From: Nephromyces sp. MM_2019
Lineage: Eukaryota; Apicomplexa; Aconoidasida; Nephromycida
Direction: 5' to 3'
Assembly (NCBI GenBank): GCA_015657535.1
Contig: JADHZB010001449.1
Coordinates: forward strand, 1-11,181
Length of the DNA stretch: 11,181 nucleotides
Shown here: positions 1-5,902 of the stretch, piece after piece
How the letters are laid out: each line of letters starts with the position of its first letter
Numbering within the stretch: position 1 is the stretch's first letter
Translations under genes and position numbers: made by a program
Notes under the pieces: generated by a model
Seen by the model: the letters and a program-made list of their open reading frames with translations, nothing else
Database searches by the model: none
What the model was told of the DNA's origin: nothing

Positions 1-166
1 CGTGCTGTATGCGTGTGTGTGTAGGCGTGCTGTATGCGTGTGTGTTTAGGCGTGCTGTATGCGTGTGTGTGTAGGCGTGCTGTATGCGTGTGTGTTTAGG
101 CGTGCTGTGCGTGTGTGTGTAGGCGTGCTGTATGCGTGTGTGTGTAGGCGTGCTGTATGCGTGTGG
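1..166. repeat. 25-nt TG-rich minisatellite, about 6.7 copies
   Basis: Direct repeats begin at 1, 26, 51, 76, 101, 124 and 149. Each unit opens with CGTGCTGTATGCGTGTG and most end in GTAGG or TTTAGG. The copy at 101 is 23 nt long because it lacks the AT of CTGTATGCG. The last copy fades out near 166. The two end variants alternate in the first four copies (GTAGG, TTTAGG, GTAGG, TTTAGG), which suggests expansion as a 50-nt dimer. The array continues off the left edge. It lies upstream of the first RPN1 exon seen here and is probably intronic. Confidence 0.9.
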
Positions 167-486
167 ATATTGTTTGTTCATGTTTACTGGTTTGTATGTG
201 TGTACCTGTAACTGTGTATATACATCTGTGTGTATGAATGTACGTGTGAGTATCTGTGTGCATAAATCTGCGTACACTCGTGTTTGAGCATAAGTCTATG
301 TGTGCGATCGTGTATTGCGGCCAGAGAAGCACTTAATCGATAGCTTTTTGTTAGTATTGAAGCTCAAACACACGCTCTCCTCTCCATGCTGCTGTGTATC
401 TAAACTCCTTTGAAGTAGTTGATGCCTGAAAGGATCTTCACTTAGCACGCACACCGTTATAACGGCTTTGATCTTCTCTCTTTCAG
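167..486 (+). other. Non-coding stretch, probably the 3' part of an RPN1 intron
   Basis: No segment matches the Rpn1 sequence that should precede the exon at 487. The first half is TG-rich and diverged from the minisatellite. The last 40 bases become pyrimidine-rich (GATCTTCTCTCTTTCAG) and end in a good 3' splice site at 485-486. I therefore read this as intron, with the N-terminal exons of the gene lying upstream of the window. Confidence 0.65.
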
Positions 487-2581
487 GCTAGGCTTTGCAT
501 ACGCTGGAACTAAGCGTGTGGATATCTTGGAGCTCTTAGTCCCTATCATTGTAAGTCATGAAGCAGCGGAGCTTGTGTGTGTATTGATGGAAAAAATTAG
601 TTGGCTTTGCGTGTGTGTGCGTGTTGGGGGGTAATTTTGTTGTTCGTACACGCTTTTTTATGAGTGTGTGTTGGTTTTTGTGTGCATGAGTGTGTGTGTG
701 TTGGTTTTGTGTATGCGTGGATGCGTTTGTTTTTGTGTGTGTGTGTGTGTGTTGGTTTTGTGTATGCGTGGATGCGTTTGTTTTTATGTGTGTGTGTGTG
801 TGTGTGCATGAGTGTGTGTGTGTGTGTGTTGGTTTTGTGTATGCGTGGATGCGTTTGTTTTTATGTGTGTGTGTGTGTGTATCTCTTGATATTCTCTATA
901 GGTGTGCCAGTATCTTTTGGTATTCTTTATGCGTGTGTGTCTCTCTTAGTTTCCCTATATGTGTGTATTGTCTATTAGTATTCTATATGTGTGTGTGCGT
1001 GTGTTTATCTCGTGATATTATTCTCTGTGTGTTGGTGTGTGTGCCATCTCATCGTTGATTGCTTGTTTTTCTCTGACTTTTTCTTACTGAAAAGCAATGA
1101 GTGTGTGCTGCTCACAAAACACCCACGGCAGTGTACATCCACATGCCGTTTAGAAGTTTAGGATAATTTCCTTGACTGTACGTACACTGAGGGTCGCATC
1201 ACTTTGTATCCTTTGTGTGCATGTGTGGTTTTGCAGCTCAGCTCTGATGTTATAGTTGATATTAGTGCTTTGGCAGCGATGAACATAGGCTTGGTGTTTG
1301 TTGGTAGCGGAAACATGGATGCTGCAGAAGCTATAATGACTGCTCTCACTGAAAGGAATAGCTTAAAAGGTATGAATGCACACATGGAGATAGCGCACAC
1401 ACACACATGTGGAGATAGCTTGAACACGCATGGAGATGCCTCATATATACAAATGTGGAGATGCCATACGCATACATAAACAGCTCACAAACATGAGCAC
1501 ATATGGTACAAACACATAGAGAGAACACACACACACACAGTGATGGAACGTACAGATAGCACACACACACACACACACAGTAATGGAATGTACAGATAGC
1601 ACACACACACACACACACACTCAGATAGCACACACACATACTTATGCTCTTCTCTTCAGCTATCTCGGAAGTTCATGTAGCGTATATGTACGCTGTGGGA
1701 CTAGCCTTATTGTTTCTTGGGAGTAGAGACAGCTGCGAGCCGATCATTCAATCTCTTCGGGATTTAAATAGCCCCTTCTCTCAGTATGCAATTGCTACTA
1801 TAGAGGGAATGTCTGCTGCTGGAAGTGGAGACGTGTTAAAGGTGTGTGTGTATGCTATCTGTGTGTGTGTGTGTGTGTGCTTTCTGTGTGTGTGTGTGTA
1901 TGCTATCTGTGTGTGTGTGTGTGTATGCTATCTGTGTGTGTGTATGCTATCTGTGTGTGTGTGTGTGTGTATGCTATCTGTGTGTGTGTGTGTGTATGCT
2001 ATCTGTGTGTGTGTGTGTATGCTATCTGTGTGTGTGTGTGTGTGCTTTCTGTGTGTGTGTGTGTGTGTGTATGCTATCTGTGTGTGTGTATACTATCTGT
2101 GTGTGTGTGTGTGTGTATGCTATCTGTGTGTGTGTGTGTGTGTGTATGCTATCTGTGTGTGTGTGTGTGTATGCTATCTGTGTGTGTGTGTGTGTTACAG
2201 GTGCAGTCTACACTTCAGACTTGCCTACAGAGGCCAGCAAACGCTCAGAATGAGCGAGCGGGTGAGTCTCCTTTCCTTGACAAGGCAAATGCTGTTTCCG
2301 TCTTGAACATCCCCCTTATCGCTCTAGGCGAAGAAGTGGGTTCAGAAATGTCTCTGAGAATGCTGGTATGTATGTGTGTGTGAAAGTGTGTGTTAGGCTT
2401 TTCTGGTATGGGTGGGCGGGGTGCGTGTGTGAATGTGTGGGAGTGTGTGTGTAGTTGCGCTGTGTCGATCTGCATGCTATCTCTGTTTGGCTCTCCTTGT
2501 GCATGTATGTACACCTATATTTCTGTGTGTATGCGAATTTTTTTAATTTTCTTCCTGCTTACGCATTCAACCTTCTATCTG

Positions 2582-2630
<49 letters not shown>

Positions 2631-2900
2631 TCTCCCACGTTTCATATCGCTAGAAGGTCACCACAAATGAACACTCTCCGGTTTCTCTGCTACCCCCCTC
2701 AGGATCATATGCTGCAGTATTCTGATGTTACTCAACGTAGGGCTGTGCCCTTAGCCTTAGCCTTACAGTCAGTCTCTCATCCTAAGCCTTCCGTAGTAGA
2801 TGCCTTATCTAAGCTCACACACGATCCCGATACTGATACCGTACACTATGCAGTCGTTAGTTTAGGTATCGTTGGTGCAGGTTAGTCGGTGAAGGCTTAT

Positions 2901-2936
<36 letters not shown>

Positions 2937-5232
2937 GCATGTGTGTAAATTTGTACGTTTATGTGTTCATGTGGATGGGAGATGGTATGAGTGTATTTGT
3001 GTGTGTGTTTGTATATTTTTGTGATCTTGAAGATGTTGATTGCCTGTTTAGGACTACTTATCTTTATGCTCGGACTTCACTCTGTTGACAATCAGGTACT
3101 AATAACTCTCGTATTTCAGAGACGCTTCGCCAGCTTGCACACTTCTATGCTAAAGATTCTAGCATCATTTTTATGGTGAGAGGTGTTGTTATGGTGTGTG
3201 TGTGTGTGTGTGTGTGTATGTGTCTTGGGGCTAGCACTATGTGTATATAATTGTGTATGAGTGTGTAAATGTGTGTGCGTGTTTGCGTATACGGGTGCTC
3301 ATGTATGTACCTTTGCATGTATTCCTGAGCGTCTGTGTGTGTGTGTACCCGTGTCTCTACATATACCTGTATATCTACATATGCCTCTCTGTGTGCGTGT
3401 TTATATTCCTTTGTGTATATCTTCGAATACCTCTGTGTGCCTGTGTGTTCATATACTTCTGTATTATGTGTCCAAATATATCTCTGTGCATATACTTATA
3501 CCTCTTTTTCTTCTCTCTCTCTCTGTGTGTGTGTGTGTGTATGTATGTATGTTTATACCTCTCTCTTGCTTTCTCCCCTCTTTATGTGTGCGTATATCAA
3601 GTTGCTTTTAATATAAAAATTGCAAGTTTTCGCGTTTTGAAGATGAAAAAGCGACGATTAAACTAGAATTTTGTTTGCAGATTCGCATATCCCAAGGGCT
3701 CTTACACATGGGAAAAGGCCTTCTCTCGATAAGCCCTAGTTATTCAGATCGTTTCCTCATTCATCCTGTTGCTCTGGGGTCTCTTCTGATTGTTCTACAC
3801 ACTTTTTTGAATGTGAAGATTACTGACTTTTTGTAAGTTTTTCGAGGATTTTAGGGTGTATGTACACACCCTGCAAGTGTTATTTTGAGCTGGATATGCT
3901 GAAAATACAGATTTGAGGGTGTAGATACACCCCCTGCAAGTGATTTCTTGAGTTGGATATGCTAGACACACACGGATTTGAGGGTGTATATCAACTGATT
4001 GAGTGGATTCTTCTGCTGACTTTGATATGCTGCATAAATACTATAGTGTGTGCATACAATTTCATGTGAGCTGTGTGCTACTTCTGTGTGTGTGCATACA
4101 CTCCTGTGTGTGCTGCTATTCTTTTTGCTACCTCAGTAACCGAGCAGATGATCTGTTCTATCTGGTTCCTGCGATGCATCCTCGGATGCTCATAACTGTG
4201 GATGAAGAGCTCAATCCCTTGCCCGTATCTGTGAGAGTTGGACAGGTATATGTGTGTGTGTGTGTGCGGTATCTGTGTGTTTTCGTGTGCTGCTATGCAT
4301 ATGTGTCTGTAGCTTTCGATTAACTTTTCTTGGCAAAGATTTGGAGTGTGTGTGTACAGTTTTGTGTGTTCTGTTTATGCACTTTACACACACACACAAA
4401 TGTTCACTTTGCTATACAGGCAGTGGATGTGGTAGGCCAGGCAGGCCACCCGAAGACTATAACTGGTTTTCAGACTCATACGACCCCAGTGCTTCTATCA
4501 TACTCAGATCGTGCAGAATTAGTGAATGATGACTGTGAGTTTGCGTGTGTGGGTGTCTGTACTGTATATTGGGTATTTGTAGGTATGTGCGATGATATGC
4601 GTATATGTCTGTGTGTTAATTGTAGTATGTGTATGTGTATGTGTGTTTTTTTAGCCTGTTTCTGTGTGTAGTTGTGCTTGTGTGCACGGATGTGTGTGGG
4701 TGCTTTAAGATGTGACCACTTACATTTGTTCATATAAGTGTGTGTAGATATCTTATAAGTATGTGCATACGTAAGTGTGGCTTTGTGTGCTTGTTTGCAC
4801 ACACTGGCTTGTATATGCTTTTGTGTGTGCTTCTTTATACTCATTTGGGTGTATTAGTCTACAAGCTCTTTTCAATGTATTCGGGTCAAGTGTGTATACT
4901 GCTATATGTGTGTGTTCCTATGTGTGTGTGTGTTCCTGTGTGTGCGTTTCTACGTTTCGGTATATACGTTTCTATTTCGTCGTGTTTCTAAGTGTCTTCC
5001 TATGTGTGTTACTACGTGGATTCGTTTCCGGATTCTTGTGTGTGTGTTTCTATGTCTTGCTCTGTGTATGAAAGTGACAGTCTAATCTCAAATTTTCGCA
5101 CACAAGTTCAAGTGTTCACCCGCTAATTTCCGCACACACACACTTCCTCTAGATCTCCCGTTGACGCCGGTGTTGGAGGGTGTAGTTATACTAAGGAAAA
5201 ACCCCGATTACATACCCTCAAGGATTAATTAG
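487..5232 (+). CDS. RPN1: 26S proteasome regulatory subunit Rpn1/PSMD2, C-terminal 418 residues, 10 exons
   Basis: Rpn1 is the large non-ATPase scaffold of the 19S base. Its proteasome/cyclosome (PC) repeat toroid docks ubiquitin, UBL shuttle proteins and Ubp6/USP14. Exons are 487-550, 1237-1369, 1660-1841, 2201-2365, 2703-2880, 3096-3175, 3681-3832, 4137-4245, 4420-4534 and 5153-5232, with stop TAG at 5230-5232. All nine introns are GT-AG and every junction keeps frame. Recognised PSMD2-like blocks in order are [19 protein letters not shown] (exon 1), VFVGSGN (exon 2), [11 protein letters not shown] (exons 3/4), [16 protein letters not shown] (exon 4), [16 protein letters not shown] (exon 5), VGAG|TNNSR (exons 5/6), [12 protein letters not shown] (exon 7), [20 protein letters not shown] (exon 8), [20 protein letters not shown] (exon 9) and [13 protein letters not shown] (exon 10). 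The linker between the VQ and GEEVG blocks is short and lacks the long charged insert of yeast and human. About half of a normal ~900-residue Rpn1 is present; the 5' exons are off-window. Identity rests on remembered family sequence. Confidence 0.95.
597..1055 (+). repeat. RPN1 intron 1 composite TG repeats
   Basis: Intron 1 spans 551-1236. Within it a 34-nt core, beginning TTGGTTTTGTGTATGCG and ending in a T-run, occurs at about 701, 752 and 829, with a diverged start at 671. Pure TG runs of 14-24 nt separate the cores. After 883 the tract degrades into TGTGTG/TCTCTT alternations up to about 1055. Long spurious Cys/Val reading frames here come only from translating (TG)n and are not genes. 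The intron ends in GTGTGGTTTTGCAG at 1236. Confidence 0.85.
1381..1642 (+). repeat. RPN1 intron 2 CA-type repeats with AGATAGCA motif
   Basis: Intron 2 (1370-1659) is the one RPN1 intron here dominated by CA rather than TG on the sense strand. A sub-repeat TGGAGATAGC or TGGAGATGCC occurs four times between 1385 and 1465. Further on, a unit containing ATGGAACGTACAGATAGCA or its variant, followed by (CA)n, occurs twice, and a shorter TCAGATAGCACACAC follows near 1621. The CAGATAGCA core is the reverse complement of the TGCTATCTG core repeated in intron 3. Confidence 0.85.
1842..2195 (+). repeat. RPN1 intron 3 minisatellite TATGCTATCTG(TG)n, about 14 units
   Basis: Nearly the whole 359-nt intron 3 is built from the unit TATGCTATCTG followed by 4 to 10 TG dinucleotides. 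Two units carry TGCTTTCTG instead, and one carries TATACTATCTG. The array starts at the donor itself, AAG|GTGTGTGTGTATG, so the 5' splice site lies inside the repeat, and it runs to TGTGTTACAG at 2200, leaving almost no polypyrimidine tract. Unit-length variation looks like replication slippage of TG inside an amplified unit. Confidence 0.92.
2583..2628 (+). repeat. Perfect (TG)23 microsatellite in RPN1 intron 4
   Basis: An uninterrupted run of 23 TG dinucleotides lies in intron 4 (2366-2702), about 75 nt upstream of the acceptor CCCCCCTCAG. The first part of the intron (2366-2530) is a degraded TG-rich sequence. The perfect run is the longest pure dinucleotide tract in the window and is likely length-polymorphic. 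Confidence 0.95.
2903..2932 (+). repeat. Perfect (GT)15 microsatellite in RPN1 intron 5
   Basis: This run begins about 22 nt after the donor GTTAGT of intron 5 (2881-3095). The intron downstream of it is TG-rich but mixed. Confidence 0.93.
3098..3119 (+). promoter_or_regulatory. Branchpoint-like TACTAAT plus TTTCAG inside RPN1 exon 6
   Basis: The first codons of exon 6 read GT ACT AAT AAC TCT CGT ATT TCA G. They contain TACTAAT, a near match to the consensus branchpoint TACTAAC, followed 15 nt later by the acceptor-like CTCGTATTTCAG ending at 3119. Splicing at 3119 instead of 3095 would keep frame and drop eight residues ([12 protein letters not shown] segment). I place the true acceptor at 3095 (GACAATCAG) because the extra residues restore the conserved GTNN[AS]R motif. 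The alternative is structurally possible. Confidence 0.5.
3194..3550 (+). repeat. RPN1 intron 6 (GT)12 and TG-rich tract
   Basis: A pure (GT)12 run covers 3194-3217, starting 18 nt after the donor GTGAGA of intron 6 (3176-3680). The following 300 nt are irregular TG/TATA-rich sequence, with a short CT run and (GT)8 near 3510-3540 and (ATGT)n just after. The last 130 nt are AT-rich and end in TTTTGTTTGCAG at 3680. No exon is visible inside. Confidence 0.85.
3848..4004 (+). repeat. Tandem repeat of about 64 nt in RPN1 intron 7, about 2.4 copies, hairpin-bearing
   Basis: Units start at about 3848, 3911 and 3976 with ATTTTAGGGTGTA, ATTTGAGGGTGTA and ATTTGAGGGTGTA. The two full units share the order GGGTGTA, a few bases, ACACCC, TGCAAGTG, TTTTGAG or TCTTGAG, and TGGATATGCT. 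In the second unit GGGTGTA and TACACCC are perfect inverted arms around GA. In the first unit the arms are imperfect. The third unit breaks off after TATATCAACTG. This is unlike the dinucleotide repeats of the other introns. Confidence 0.85.
4246..4270 (+). repeat. TG run at the donor of RPN1 intron 8
   Basis: Intron 8 (4246-4419) opens GTATATG and passes directly into (TG)8 at 4251-4266. The rest of this shortest-but-one-class intron is TG-rich and then has a short (CA) run at 4386-4398, before the acceptor GCTATACAG. Confidence 0.8.
4535..5152 (+). other. RPN1 intron 9, TG-rich, no internal gene
   Basis: This 618-nt intron starts GTGAGTTTGCG and ends CACTTCCTCTAG. It is irregularly TG-rich to about 5070. 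It then switches to a segment with AATTTTCGCACACAAG and AATTTCCGCACACAC, related to the TTGCACACA-type motif seen near 6983 and 7030. Long open frames in it translate to Cys/Val/Phe-rich simple sequence and look spurious. Confidence 0.75.
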
Positions 5233-5902
5233 CTTTTCTGCTCTTTTCTTCGAATTTGGTGTGTGTGAACTCTCTGTAGAGTAATGGAGATTATTCTAAC
5301 ACAACGCACACACTAATAAACGCACATAAACGCACACACAAACACACCAGCCCACACACACTCATATATTACATACATCCACATAAAAAACACCAAAATG
5401 CACACACAATCACGCAAAGTACACACAAACACGCACGTATATGTGACACATGCACACAAAAACTCTTTAGTTTTCTATTTTTTGTTGGAGAAATAGCAAA
5501 GGTAATGCTAGTTATTCGGTGTACGTACACTCAACAAAAGACCGTCTGTATTTGGGATGGCACTGGGAGTTTTATATCAAAAATAAACCCCAATAAATGA
5601 AGCTATTGGCCGGGATTACAGTTGAAAAAGGAATTATTTAGTGAGGGAACTTTTGCAAACAAGATTGCCATGCGTGTGTGTGGGGAATTGGGGGGGTTAG
5701 GTAGGGTTGGGGAGCTCTTCGTGTTGCTTTGATTTTTCGTTAGTACTTTTCTCTATATATGTGCTAGGAATTTGGATCATATGGGTTTTTGGGTTTTTGT
5801 TTGATGAAATTCGTGTGTCTCCCAATTTCCTCTTGTTCCTCGAATGCCTTGAATTTTATCGTTCTTTGCTTGTAAGACCTAAACTTACCGCCTTTTTTGC
5901 AG
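5233..5902 (+). other. RPN1 3' flank and intergenic region, CA-rich
   Basis: Just past the RPN1 stop the repeat polarity changes. Bases 5304-5460 are rich in CACACA, ACGCACA and CACATAAA on the plus strand, in contrast to the TG-rich introns. AATAAA motifs are at 5315, 5582 and 5592. Bases 5520-5640 have three short open frames, and a short open segment GSYGFLGFCLMKFV lies at 5768-5871 before a GTAAGA. Any of these could be an exon of the next gene, but none is joined convincingly: the only intron that fits the last one would be 31 nt. Confidence 0.6.
5315..5320 (+). promoter_or_regulatory. Candidate polyadenylation signal AATAAA for RPN1
   Basis: A perfect AATAAA lies 83 nt after the RPN1 TAG. 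It is followed by a CA-rich rather than a clear GT-rich downstream element. Further AATAAA copies lie at 5582 and 5592 and could serve instead. Confidence 0.4.

Noticed and set aside
1..166. CRISPR-like array
   Set aside because: The 25-nt repeats are directly adjacent with no unique spacers, and the DNA is eukaryotic with introns.
96..332. Minus-strand His/Thr-rich frame
   Set aside because: It is the reverse complement of TG repeats. The same applies to the minus-strand frames near 597-809, 1346-1639, 2245-2514, 4476-4844 and 7948-8235.
664..1058. Cys/Val/Phe-rich open frames
   Set aside because: They are translations of TG microsatellite sequence in RPN1 intron 1. The same happens in introns 3-9, with no conserved residues and no start context.
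1846..2383. Overlapping 135-220 residue frames rich in CVCVCYLCV
   Set aside because: They are all reading frames of the TATGCTATCTG(TG)n minisatellite; only 2201-2365 is RPN1 coding, as exon 4.
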